From NCBI GenBank assembly GCA_905479915.1, contig CAJQOH010000015.1, forward strand, positions 62,001-126,000: a DNA stretch of 64,000 bases. The letters are read 5' to 3'. Shown in pieces: positions 26,713 through 35,272 of this stretch (positions are counted from its first letter, which is position 1; every line of letters starts with the position of its first letter). This stretch comes from an uncultured Flavobacteriales bacterium (GTDB taxonomy: Bacteria > Bacteroidota > Bacteroidia > Flavobacteriales_E > Vicingaceae). A program made the position numbers and the translations under genes. The notes beneath the pieces are model-generated. The model saw only the letters and a program-made list of their open reading frames with translations, did no database searches and had not been told where the DNA came from.

Positions 26713-28245
26713 TTGAAAGTTATTAAAGCATTCATATTACTAATATTCTCTGTTTTCCTAATAAACTGTTCTTTTGCTCAAAGGCCAGATGCAGCGGCAG
26801 CTGAAGAACATTTCAAGTATGGTAATTATATTGATGCCTTAAAAGTATACAAGAAGTTAATAGAAAAAGATCCTAAAAATATAGACTACCCATATAAGGC
26901 AGGACTATGTATTTTATTTACAGAAGACAATAAAACTGATGCTGTTAAATACCTTGAAAAAGCAGCTGAAAATGATGCTGATGAAGACGCATATTTTTAC
27001 TTAGGAAAGGCATACCATTCAAATCTAATGCTTGATAAAGCCATAGAAGCTTTTAATATATACATTACGAAAGGTCCAGGAACAAAGATAGAAATAGTTG
27101 ATAGAGAACTTGAAATGGTTAACAATGCAAAAAAACTACTTCAATCCCCAATTGATATTTCATTTGAAAATGCAGGTGCAAATATCAATTCAGAATATCC
27201 TGACTACTACCCTTTTGTAACCCCCAATGAATCTTTTATGATTTTTACTACACGAAGAAAAAGTGGAGTAAAAGAATTTGATGGATACTATCCTTCTGCA
27301 ATCAATTACAGTAAAGTTGTTGATGGTGAATTTGCTAGTGCTAAAAAGGGTAACTCTATGATTAACTCTACTTTTGATGATCAAGCGGTAGGACTATCTT
27401 ACAATGCAGATAAACTCTACATATATTTTGATGATATAAAAAGTAAAGGGGATATCTATGAGGCTGACATAAAAGATTTTAAATTCAAAAAGAAAGTGAA
27501 GATGGGATCGAATGTTAATTCTAAAGGTTTTGAAAGTGCCGCTACTATTTCTGCCGATGGAAATACTTTATTTTTTGCAAGCCATAGGTCTGGAGATTCT
27601 GGAGGTAAGGATATATATATGACTCGTAAACTTCCTAACGGAGATTGGGCACTACCTCAAAATTTAGGAGAAAATATCAATACTAAATATGATGAAAACT
27701 TTCCAAATTTATTTTATGATGGGAAAACACTTTACTTTTCCTCTAAAGGTCATAATAGTATGGGAGGGTATGATTACTTTAAATCAACTTGGGACCCTGA
27801 AACTAACGAATGGAGTAAAGCAGAAAACATCGGTTACCCTTTAAACACTACTCGAGATGACATTTGTATTTCTTTCACAGAAGACCAGAGACATGCTTAT
27901 ATTTCTGCCTGGAGAAAGGATAGTAAAGGTTTTCAAGACATCTATAAAGTTACTTTTAATGAGTTAGATGCAAGAGAAACAATTATCAAATCAAAGATAT
28001 TAGAAATGGGTGGTACTGAACCTATTAAAGATGCCTTTGTAATTATTACTAACAATAGAACACAAGAAGAGAGACATTATACTCCTAGTCAAAAAAATGG
28101 AAGTCTTTTAATTACTCTTTTACCCGGTAGTTATATGGTTATGATTGATGCCCCAGGGTACGCTCCTCTAGATGAAAACTTAGTGATAAAAGGAAAAAGT
28201 GATTTTATTCCTTTTATGAGTAAAGAGTTTACACTTACAAAATAA
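26713..28245 (+). CDS. PorE-like envelope protein 3, lacking the OmpA-like domain
   Basis: A 510-residue paralogue that starts with TTG at 26713, the only possible start since a stop codon lies two codons upstream. TTG opens a good signal peptide (MKVIKAFILLIFSVFLINCS, then FAQ). TPR-like helices (FKYGNYIDALKVYKKLIEKD, YFYLGKAYHSNLMLDKAIEA), PD40 blades (ISADGNTLFFASHRSGDSGG, YDGKTLYFSSKGHNSMGG) and a carboxypeptidase-regulatory-like end (LLPGSYMVMIDAPGYAPLD) are present. It stops where its paralogues continue into the OmpA-like region. It ends 15 bases before the exonuclease gene. Confidence 0.83.
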   Translation: MKVIKAFILLIFSVFLINCSFAQRPDAAAAEEHFKYGNYIDALKVYKKLIEKDPKNIDYPYKAGLCILFTEDNKTDAVKYLEKAAENDADEDAYFYLGKAYHSNLMLDKAIEAFNIYITKGPGTKIEIVDRELEMVNNAKKLLQSPIDISFENAGANINSEYPDYYPFVTPNESFMIFTTRRKSGVKEFDGYYPSAINYSKVVDGEFASAKKGNSMINSTFDDQAVGLSYNADKLYIYFDDIKSKGDIYEADIKDFKFKKKVKMGSNVNSKGFESAATISADGNTLFFASHRSGDSGGKDIYMTRKLPNGDWALPQNLGENINTKYDENFPNLFYDGKTLYFSSKGHNSMGGYDYFKSTWDPETNEWSKAENIGYPLNTTRDDICISFTEDQRHAYISAWRKDSKGFQDIYKVTFNELDARETIIKSKILEMGGTEPIKDAFVIITNNRTQEERHYTPSQKNGSLLITLLPGSYMVMIDAPGYAPLDENLVIKGKSDFIPFMSKEFTLTK

Positions 28246-28260
28246 CAATAAATCATTTTC

Positions 28261-29115
28261 ATGAATTTAGAATTAACCAAACCGCTTGCTTTTTTTGATT
28301 TAGAAACAACAGGTTTAAACATTGCTACAGATAGAATAGTAGAGATTTCTATAGTTAAAATAATGCCTAATGGCGATAAAGAAATTAAAACTAAACTAAT
28401 CAACCCTACCATTCCTATTTCTAAAGAATCATCAGACATTCATGGTATTACAGAAGATAAAGTAAAAGACAAAGCAACTTTTAAAGAAGTAGCTGCTGAA
28501 CTAAATGAGTTTATCAAAGGTTGTGATTTAGCAGGGTACAATTCTAATAGGTTTGATATCCCATTAATAGCAGAAGAATTTTTAAGGGTAGGAATTGATT
28601 TCGACATTAAAAACAGAAACCTAGTTGATGTACAAAACATTTTCCATAAGATGGAACAACGTACTCTTGTTGCCGCTTACAAATTTTATTGCAACAAAGA
28701 TTTAACCAATGCTCACAGTGCAGAAGCAGATACTACAGCGACTTATGAAATATTAGAAGCTCAAATTGAAAAGTATGATGACTTAAAAAGTGATACTTCT
28801 TTTTTAAGTGAATTCTCGCAAATGACAAAAAATGTAGACCTACTGGGAAGGTTTGTTTACAATGATAAAAATATAGCTGTATTTAATTTCGGAAAACATA
28901 AAGGTAAAGCTGTAACCGAAGTTCTACAAAAAGAACCTGGTTATTACAACTGGATGATAAATGGAGACTTTCCTCTTTACACAAAAAAAGTATTAAAAGA
29001 TATTAAAGGTACCATCAAGCCTGTTCAAAAAAATCCTGCTAAACAAAAAAAGCAAGTAACAAAAGAAGTAACTCAAACTTCTTTAGACTTACTTAAAAAT
29101 AAATTCAATTCTTAA
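28261..29115 (+). CDS. DnaQ-family 3'-5' exonuclease
   Basis: A DEDDh exonuclease (284 residues) related to the epsilon proofreading subunit. Exo I is FFDLETTGLN (D13, E15); exo II lies in GYNSNRFDIPLIAEEF; the His/Asp of exo III are in NAHSAEADTTATYEI. The extra C-terminal part (FNFGKHKGKAVTEVL, NWMINGDFPLYTKKVLKD) resembles the small domain found after the exonuclease core in exodeoxyribonuclease X-like proteins. It may therefore act in repair rather than in replication. It is three bases from the next gene. Confidence 0.9.
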   Translation: MNLELTKPLAFFDLETTGLNIATDRIVEISIVKIMPNGDKEIKTKLINPTIPISKESSDIHGITEDKVKDKATFKEVAAELNEFIKGCDLAGYNSNRFDIPLIAEEFLRVGIDFDIKNRNLVDVQNIFHKMEQRTLVAAYKFYCNKDLTNAHSAEADTTATYEILEAQIEKYDDLKSDTSFLSEFSQMTKNVDLLGRFVYNDKNIAVFNFGKHKGKAVTEVLQKEPGYYNWMINGDFPLYTKKVLKDIKGTIKPVQKNPAKQKKQVTKEVTQTSLDLLKNKFNS

Positions 29116-29117
29116 AA

Positions 29118-29729
29118 ATGAAAATTATTTGCATTGGACGAAATTACGTTGATCATGCTAAAGAATTGAACAACCCGGTTCCAACAGAACCTGTATTCTT
29201 TTTAAAACCAGATACTGCCCTGTTACCCAAAAACAATCCTTTTGTTTATCCTAGTTTTTCTAAAAATGTACAGCATGAAGTTGAGATTGCAATTAAGATA
29301 AACCGTTTAGGTAAACATATTGAAAAAAAGTTTGCGCATAAATATTACAATGAAATTGGTATTGGGGTAGATTTTACTGCTCGTGATGTACAACAACAAT
29401 GTAAGGAAAAAGGATTACCTTGGGAGAAGGCAAAAGCTTTTGATGGTTCTGCCCCAACTAGTAAGTTTCTTAAAATTGATGAATTTGAAGACATTAATAA
29501 CCTCAACTTTAGCCTGAAAATTAATGGAGAAGTTAAACAGCAGGGAAATACAAAAGACATGATTTTCAACTTTAACGAAATCATAGCCTACGTATCTAAA
29601 TTTTTCACTTTAAAAATTGGAGACATCATCTATACAGGAACACCTGCAGGAGTTAACCCAATTAAAATTAATGACAAACTAGAGTGTTTTATTGAAGATA
29701 AAAAAATGTTAGGTTTTAATGTAAAGTAA
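29118..29729 (+). CDS. Fumarylacetoacetate hydrolase (FAH) family protein
   Basis: A short (203-residue) FAH-fold hydrolase or decarboxylase. Family motifs are CIGRNYVDHAKELNNPVP, the metal-binding EVEIAIKI, GVDFTARDVQQQ, KAFDGSAP and the C-terminal IIYTGTPAGV. Metal ligands are the glutamates of EVE and a later Asp. Short members include YcgM-type acylpyruvate hydrolases; the exact substrate cannot be stated. It is coupled to the exonuclease gene by a two-base gap. Confidence 0.92.
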   Translation: MKIICIGRNYVDHAKELNNPVPTEPVFFLKPDTALLPKNNPFVYPSFSKNVQHEVEIAIKINRLGKHIEKKFAHKYYNEIGIGVDFTARDVQQQCKEKGLPWEKAKAFDGSAPTSKFLKIDEFEDINNLNFSLKINGEVKQQGNTKDMIFNFNEIIAYVSKFFTLKIGDIIYTGTPAGVNPIKINDKLECFIEDKKMLGFNVK

Positions 29730-29795
29730 AACTTCTGAAATTGATTTTCTCTATAAAAAAAGGATAATTTCGTTAAACAACACTCACATTATATT

Positions 29796-29813
29796 GAATA
29801 GTATTACCTATTC
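29796..29813. repeat. Inverted repeat upstream of the carbamoyltransferase cassette
   Basis: GAATAG and CTATTC with six bases between form a perfect small dyad 13 bases before the ATG at 29827. It could be an operator or a hairpin in the leader; short dyads arise by chance in AT-rich DNA. Confidence 0.25.
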
Positions 29814-29826
29814 TAACACGAATTGA

Positions 29827-31692
29827 ATGAAGAAAATTTTAGGAATATCTGCTTTTTATCATGATTCTGCTGCTGCATTAACCATAGGCGATGAAATCAT
29901 TGCTGCAGCGCAAGAGGAGCGATTTACAAGAGAAAAACATACTCCTGATTTTCCTACAAATGCAATTAAATATTGTCTAGAAGAAGCTGGATTAGAAATT
30001 GATGAATTGGATGCTATCGTTTTTTATGATAAGCCTTTACTCAAATTTGAAAGACTACTACAAACCTATTATTCCTTTTCTCCTAAAGGCCTTCTTTCAT
30101 TCCTAAAAGCTATACCAGTTTGGGTTAAGGAGAAAATGTTTCTTAAAAAGTTAATCTATGACGGCTTAAAAGAAGTCGGCTCTTACAATAAAGATAACGT
30201 AAACTTATTATTTCCGGAGCATCACCTATCTCATGCGGCAAGCTCATTTTTTCCTTCTCCACATGAGAAATCTGCAATTCTAACTATTGATGGTGTTGGC
30301 GAATGGTGTACGGCATCTATTGGAATTGGAGATGGTAATACTATTAAAATACTCAAAGAATTGGAGTTTCCTCATTCTATTGGACTGCTTTATACTTCTT
30401 TCACCTATTATTTAGGATTTACAGTTAATTCAGGTGAATATAAACTAATGGGACTCGCTCCATATGGTAATCCTAAATCAGAGGAAACCTCAAAATTTAT
30501 TGAACTTATCAAAAATAATATAGTAGATATAAAAGATGATGGTTCTATATGGTTAGATCAATCCTATTTTAAGTATGCTACAGGTTTAAAAATGACCAAT
30601 AACAAGAAATGGTCTAAATTATTTGGATTTAATAGAAGAGAACCAGAAGCTGAGATAGAACAATACCATTGTAACTTGGCATTAGCTATACAAATGGTAA
30701 CTGAAGAGGTTGTTCTAAAAATGGCACAAGAAGCTAAAAAAATTACTGGATCAGACAATCTTTGTATGGCTGGTGGAGTTGCCTTAAACTGTGTAGCTAA
30801 TGGAAAGCTGATTCAAAAAAACATTTTTAAAAATGTTTACATACAACCCGCAGCAGGAGATGCTGGAGGGGCACTAGGAGCAGCATTAGCTGCCAACCAT
30901 ATTTATTTTGGAGAAAAACGGAAAGTCAATTCTACCAATGACAATATGAAAGGATCTTATCTTGGTCCGGATTACTCTGAAAAAGAGATTAATCTAATGA
31001 ATAAAAAAGTTAAAGCGGTATTCAATAAATATGATAGTTATTCTGAATTAACAAACGAAATTGCTAACCACCTAGATAAAGGTTCTATTATTGGTTGGTT
31101 TCAAGGAAGAATGGAGTTTGGACCAAGAGCGCTTGGAAATAGAAGTATAATAGGCGATGCTCGTAACCTTGAAATGCAAAAAAAGATCAATTTAAAAATA
31201 AAGTATAGAGAAGGTTTTAGGCCTTTTGCACCTTCAGTTTTAGCTGAAGATGCCCATGATTTTTTTGAAATAGATCAACCGTCTCCATACATGCTAAACG
31301 TTTCCCCTATAGCAGCAAAAAGAAAAAAGCAATTACCAGATAATTATTTTGATTTATCAATGTGGGAAAGATTATACACTACACGTAGTGACATTCAATC
31401 TATTACACATTTAGATTTTTCTGCAAGAATACAAACAGTTCATAAAGAAACAAATGCTAGGTATTGGGAGTTAATAAATACCTTTAAGAAAAAAACAGAC
31501 TATGGTTTAGTCATTAATACTAGCTTTAATGTTAGAGGTGAACCTATCGTTTGTACTCCATATGATGCATACAGATGTTTTATGAGTACCGAGATGGACT
31601 ATCTTGTAATCGATAATTTTGTTTACGCTAAAACAGAGCAACTGGACTGGGAAAACAAAGAGAAATGGCGTGTGAAATTTAAAATGGATTAA
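29827..31692 (+). CDS. O-carbamoyltransferase (NodU/CmcH/SxtI type)
   Basis: The enzyme transfers a carbamoyl group from carbamoyl phosphate, through carbamoyl-adenylate, to a hydroxyl. The 621 residues carry GISAFYHDSAAALTI at the N-terminus, AAAQEERFTREKH, PEHHLSHAASSFF (metal-binding His pair near H132/H136), TIDGVGEW (D155) and AGGVALNC. The C-terminal domain has FQGRMEFGPRALGNRSI. It is cytoplasmic. The next three genes form an Sxt-like cassette with it, hinting that the acceptor is a small molecule or glycan made or handled at the membrane. The acceptor is unknown. Confidence 0.94.
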   Translation: MKKILGISAFYHDSAAALTIGDEIIAAAQEERFTREKHTPDFPTNAIKYCLEEAGLEIDELDAIVFYDKPLLKFERLLQTYYSFSPKGLLSFLKAIPVWVKEKMFLKKLIYDGLKEVGSYNKDNVNLLFPEHHLSHAASSFFPSPHEKSAILTIDGVGEWCTASIGIGDGNTIKILKELEFPHSIGLLYTSFTYYLGFTVNSGEYKLMGLAPYGNPKSEETSKFIELIKNNIVDIKDDGSIWLDQSYFKYATGLKMTNNKKWSKLFGFNRREPEAEIEQYHCNLALAIQMVTEEVVLKMAQEAKKITGSDNLCMAGGVALNCVANGKLIQKNIFKNVYIQPAAGDAGGALGAALAANHIYFGEKRKVNSTNDNMKGSYLGPDYSEKEINLMNKKVKAVFNKYDSYSELTNEIANHLDKGSIIGWFQGRMEFGPRALGNRSIIGDARNLEMQKKINLKIKYREGFRPFAPSVLAEDAHDFFEIDQPSPYMLNVSPIAAKRKKQLPDNYFDLSMWERLYTTRSDIQSITHLDFSARIQTVHKETNARYWELINTFKKKTDYGLVINTSFNVRGEPIVCTPYDAYRCFMSTEMDYLVIDNFVYAKTEQLDWENKEKWRVKFKMD

Positions 31693-31706
31693 AGACAATC
31701 GTTAAT

Positions 31707-32903
31707 ATGCAATTTCTCAAGAAAGATTTCCTAAAAACAAATCGTACATCCGCCTTTATCTTATTCTTAGGAGCTGTCCTTTTAATAATTAGTCGTTTAC
31801 TAAATACAGATTATGTAATGCCATCTGGCTTGCGATTACTCCGTTATAGCTCCTTATTACTGATTTCATTTTCACTTCTTTTACTGTTTATAAAAAACAA
31901 AAAAGTAATTCTAGGAAATGTTATGCTATTTCTGTTACTACTGATTGCAATAGAGGTTACTTGTTTTTTCATGTTAGGTATGCCCACTGCTACGAACAAA
32001 GATTTTGGATTACCGTACATGTCAGAAGAACATATTTCAACTCATTTAGGAACGGTACCTTATGCTGACAGTGTTTATCATAATGTATTGATTAAAAATA
32101 ATGACACTGTTTACAATGTAAAATCTTCAATCGACAAGAATAGCTTACGCATTACACCTAACCACAATCCAGAACATAACCAGTTTGCTTTATTCTTTGG
32201 TTGTTCAATTGCCTATGGTGAAGGACTTAATGACAATGAAACATTACCTTATCAATTTCAAGAAAATTCAAGCAACTACAATTCATATAATTTTGCATAT
32301 CCAGGGTACGGAACTAACCACATGCTCGCTCGTATGGAATATCAAAACCTATCTGATAATGTAACAGAAAAGAATGGAGTTGCTTTTTATATTTTCTTTT
32401 GGGATCACATCTATCGAGCGATTGGAGCCATGCAACATTATTGTGGATGGGCTAGTAATGCTCCATATTACACTTTAGAAGACAACCAATTGATACGAAA
32501 GAAAAAATTTAAAAATGGCAGGTACGCTATTTCCAAAACATATGAATTAATTCATCAATCCAATATTGTCAAAAAGTTTAAACTTGATTTCCCTATAGAA
32601 TTGAATGCTGAACATTACAACTTAATCTCCGAAATAATACTTCAATCAAAAGAAACGTATAAACAACAATTTGGAAATGATAAATTTTATGTTGTATTTT
32701 ATCCTAGTTATACAAACTATACAAAAGAACAATTGAATCAATTTCAATCATATCTTAAAACAAAAAATATCGACTACTTAGATCTTAATGATTTGATGAC
32801 ATACGGACCAGAACATACATTAGGCGGAGATCCTCATCCAAATGCAAATACCAATAAGGTAATTTCAAAAGAGTTGTTAAATCGAATTGATAAAAAAAAT
32901 TAA
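31707..32903 (+). CDS. Membrane-anchored SGNH/GDSL-like protein
   Basis: A 398-residue protein with three N-terminal membrane helices (about residues 15-31, 47-62 and 68-90) and a large extracytoplasmic domain. An SGNH-like nucleophile motif is FFGCSIAYGEGL (S167). The terminal block GGDPHPNAN supplies D375 and H377. SGNH proteins are esterases or acyltransferases acting on sugars. The gene lies 14 bases after the carbamoyltransferase and is followed without a gap by the DUF5989 gene. Its partnership with the carbamoyltransferase is inferred from position alone. Confidence 0.8.
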   Translation: MQFLKKDFLKTNRTSAFILFLGAVLLIISRLLNTDYVMPSGLRLLRYSSLLLISFSLLLLFIKNKKVILGNVMLFLLLLIAIEVTCFFMLGMPTATNKDFGLPYMSEEHISTHLGTVPYADSVYHNVLIKNNDTVYNVKSSIDKNSLRITPNHNPEHNQFALFFGCSIAYGEGLNDNETLPYQFQENSSNYNSYNFAYPGYGTNHMLARMEYQNLSDNVTEKNGVAFYIFFWDHIYRAIGAMQHYCGWASNAPYYTLEDNQLIRKKKFKNGRYAISKTYELIHQSNIVKKFKLDFPIELNAEHYNLISEIILQSKETYKQQFGNDKFYVVFYPSYTNYTKEQLNQFQSYLKTKNIDYLDLNDLMTYGPEHTLGGDPHPNANTNKVISKELLNRIDKKN

Positions 32904-33053
32904 ATGGAAGCATTAAAAGACTTGTGGAATTTTATTCAGAAACGTAAGGCATATTGGCTAGCTCCAATCATCCTAATTCTCTTACTAATTGGATTATTAC
33001 TTGTATTTGGAGGTTCAAGTGCTATAGCACCATTTATTTATACTTTATTTTAA
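32904..33053 (+). CDS. DUF5989 (SxtK-like) small membrane protein, 49 residues
   Basis: The ATG at 32904 directly follows the stop of the SGNH gene, and TAA is at 33051-33053. The protein reads MEALKDLWNFIQKRKAYWLA, then one strongly hydrophobic helix PIILILLLIGLLLVFGG and SSAIAPFIYTLF. This is the DUF5989 pattern (an N-terminal WxFxxxRKxxWL amphipathic part plus one membrane helix). Proteins of this kind occur beside carbamoyltransferases, as sxtK does in saxitoxin clusters. Function is unknown. Confidence 0.88.
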   Translation: MEALKDLWNFIQKRKAYWLAPIILILLLIGLLLVFGGSSAIAPFIYTLF

Positions 33054-33059
33054 ATAACA

Positions 33060-33428
33060 ATGAAAACGTTAAAATCAGAACCTATAAAAACTGTACTTAC
33101 TATTACCGTTGGTTTTTTAATAATCTATATTCTTACTGATATTAGATTGTTCTTGTTAGTATCTCTTGTTATTGGAGTGGTTGGTATTAGCTCAACCCGT
33201 TTAGCAAAAATGATTGATTTTTTGTGGATGAAGCTTACCTATATCCTAAGCCTTATTGTTCCCAATATATTATTAACCGTTATTTTTTATGTGTTTTTAT
33301 TCCCCATATCTTCTTTTTCAAAACTATTTGGTAAAAAAGACCCTTTAAATTTAAAAAATACAAAACCAAGTGTATTCAAAAATATGGATAAGGAATTTAA
33401 GCCTGATTCATTTGAAAATCCCTGGTAA
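33060..33428 (+). CDS. SxtJ-family membrane protein
   Basis: A 122-residue protein with two or three N-terminal membrane helices (FLIIYILT / LFLLVSLVIGVVGI, and LSLIVPNILLTVIFYVFLF) and a charged C-terminal tail ending in PDSFENPW. The arrangement matches the SxtJ family, whose members sit beside carbamoyltransferase genes in many bacteria. It is the last gene of the cassette, six bases after the DUF5989 gene, and is followed by a shared terminator. Role unknown; a membrane platform for the carbamoyltransferase is a guess. Confidence 0.82.
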   Translation: MKTLKSEPIKTVLTITVGFLIIYILTDIRLFLLVSLVIGVVGISSTRLAKMIDFLWMKLTYILSLIVPNILLTVIFYVFLFPISSFSKLFGKKDPLNLKNTKPSVFKNMDKEFKPDSFENPW

Positions 33429-33475
33429 AGGACTACTAAAACTTTAGACTTTTACCTCAGCAAAGATTTATGTAT

Positions 33476-33515
33476 AAAAAAAGCCTCCTAGAATAATTTC
33501 TAAGAGGCTTTTTAT
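33476..33515. terminator. Bidirectional terminator between the SxtJ-like and prohibitin-like genes
   Basis: AAGCCTC-C-TAGAA and TTCTA-A-GAGGCTT form a long stem with one C/A mismatch, with an A-run on the left and a T-run on the right. It can end both convergent transcripts. Confidence 0.85.
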
Positions 33516-33528
33516 TCTATAAATGATT

Positions 33529-34359
33529 TTAGTTATTTCCTAAAATTAATGGCATTCCATCTTTACCTCCCACAACTACAACTTTAGTGTTTGGAGATTT
33601 AGATAACTCTAATGTAGCTTCAATACCTTTTTCTTTAAGAATATTAGCCGTTAAAGACGCATTTAAGATTCTATTTGCTTCTGCTTTACCTTCTGCTTCA
33701 ATCTTTACTTTTTGAGCTTCTTTTTGAGCTTTTTGAAGTTTAAATTCATACTCCAAAGACTCTTGCTCTTGTCTTAACTTACTCTCAATTGCTGCCTTAA
33801 TAGTTTCTGGTAAAGTAATATCATTAACCAAGACTCTATTTAACTGAATATATTGTTTATCTAATATTTTTTTTGTGGCATCAAATATTTCATTTTCTAT
33901 GGCATTCTTTTTTGTTGAATAAATTTCTTCAGGCGTATACCTTCCAATAACACTCCTTGTAGCAGAAAGAATAGATGGTTTAACTACATCATTTAAGTAG
34001 TTCTCTCCTTTTTCTTGATGCAATTTTGCTAAATCTGTAAATTTTGGCTGATACCAAGCCGAAGCTTTTAATGAAATTTCTAACCCATTTTGAGAAAGTA
34101 CCTCCATATCTTCCATTACCTCTTGTTGTCTTACATTGTAAATATGTAATTTATTCCATGGAGCAATAAAAGTCCAACCTTCCACATAAGTTTGTTCAGT
34201 ATCTATACCTCCATTTGCTTTAAAAAGAACTCCACCTTGTCCCCCATCAATTTTTTTCAAAGATAAAAATGCAAAGAAAACCACTAACCCAACTAACAAA
34301 ATTGGCAGTATTTTTTTTACGTTGAATTCTGGAACATCCATTTGTTGATAATCACTCAT
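33529..34359 (-). CDS. Prohibitin/SPFH-domain membrane protein
   Basis: A 276-residue protein with one N-terminal membrane helix (ILPILLVGLVVFFAFLSL, about 17-34). An SPFH (band 7) domain follows (about 40-205; FIAPWNKLHIYNVRQQEV, GLEISLKASAWYQ), then a helical coiled coil rich in Glu, Lys and Ala (about 200-245; EYEFKLQKAQKEAQKVKIEA). Such proteins form large membrane-associated ring assemblies and are linked to protease regulation and membrane organisation. It is a single gene on the minus strand, separated from the hydrolase gene upstream by 148 bases that hold no other gene. Confidence 0.92.
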   Translation of the reverse strand: MSDYQQMDVPEFNVKKILPILLVGLVVFFAFLSLKKIDGGQGGVLFKANGGIDTEQTYVEGWTFIAPWNKLHIYNVRQQEVMEDMEVLSQNGLEISLKASAWYQPKFTDLAKLHQEKGENYLNDVVKPSILSATRSVIGRYTPEEIYSTKKNAIENEIFDATKKILDKQYIQLNRVLVNDITLPETIKAAIESKLRQEQESLEYEFKLQKAQKEAQKVKIEAEGKAEANRILNASLTANILKEKGIEATLELSKSPNTKVVVVGGKDGMPLILGNN

Positions 34360-34507
34360 AATTTCTTGTTTTATTAAAATTTTAAGTAGCTAAATTATGA
34401 ATTCCTCTTCAACCATTTCTGAATTGACCATTTTTAGATAAATTATAGATACTTAAAGGTTTTTAATATAAAAACTCCTAACAAGAGAATTATTGAAAAG
34501 AGAGGTA

Positions 34508-35269
34508 TTACAAGTTTAAAATCAACCCATCATGAGCTATTTCAATAAATCCGGGGAGCTCTTGTTGAACATCTTCATGTCTACCTAGTAAATGACTAAT
34601 GTGTGTTAAATATGCTTTTTCAGGTTTTAACTTCTCCAATAATTCAATAGCTTCAGATAATTTAAAATGAGAGATATGATCTGTTCTTCTTAATGCATTA
34701 ACTACAATAACTTTAGATCCTTTAATCTTTTCTAACTCATGCTCTTCTATTCTATTCGCATCAGTTATGTATGTGAAATCACCAAAACGAAAGGCTTTCA
34801 CAGGCATTTTGTGATGCCATACATTTATTGGTGTCAATTCTATATTTCCAATTGTAAACGGAGTATTACCTATAGTATTTAAGTTTATTTTAGGAACTCC
34901 AGGATAAGGATTTTCAGCAAAAGCATAATGAAATTCTCTTTTCAAGGCAGTTTGTGTTTCTATAGAAGCATATACTTCCATATCTCTTTTTTGCTTAAAA
35001 TTAAAAGCTCTCACATCATCTAATCCTGCAATATGGTCTTTATGTTCATGGGTAAATACAACAGCATCTAATTGTTGTACATTTTCACGAAGCATTTGTT
35101 GTCTAAAATCTGGTCCTGTATCAACTACAATTACCTTACCCTTATCCTCAACCATAATTGAAGATCGAAGTCTTTTATCTTTTTCATTTTTAGAAAGACA
35201 AACTAAACAATCGCAGGCAATAACTGGTACTCCTTGTGACGTTCCTGTCCCTAAAAATGTAATCTTCAT
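34508..35269 (-). CDS. PhnP-like MBL-fold metallohydrolase
   Basis: A 253-residue metallo-beta-lactamase-fold hydrolase. The metal motif HxHxDH is VFTHEHKDHIAGLDDV, with further ligands in GPDFRQQM (Asp) and YLTHISHLLGRH. The N-terminal FLGTGTSQGVPVIACDCLVC carries the CxCxxC group typical of PhnP-like phosphodiesterases, where these cysteines bind a structural zinc. PhnP itself acts on cyclic nucleotides or ribose cyclic phosphate; the substrate here is unknown. It is three bases from the DUF1569 gene and probably cotranscribed. Confidence 0.9.
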   Translation of the reverse strand: MKITFLGTGTSQGVPVIACDCLVCLSKNEKDKRLRSSIMVEDKGKVIVVDTGPDFRQQMLRENVQQLDAVVFTHEHKDHIAGLDDVRAFNFKQKRDMEVYASIETQTALKREFHYAFAENPYPGVPKINLNTIGNTPFTIGNIELTPINVWHHKMPVKAFRFGDFTYITDANRIEEHELEKIKGSKVIVVNALRRTDHISHFKLSEAIELLEKLKPEKAYLTHISHLLGRHEDVQQELPGFIEIAHDGLILNL

Positions 35270-35272
35270 AAA

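Noticed and set aside
29796-29813. Mobile-element or attachment-site boundary at the carbamoyltransferase cassette
   Set aside because: No flanking direct repeats, integrase or tRNA gene are visible; only a short dyad.
29827-31692. Reading the carbamoyltransferase as a hydrogenase maturation HypF
   Set aside because: It lacks the HypF acylphosphatase and zinc-finger parts, and no hydrogenase genes are near; NodU/CmcH type fits.
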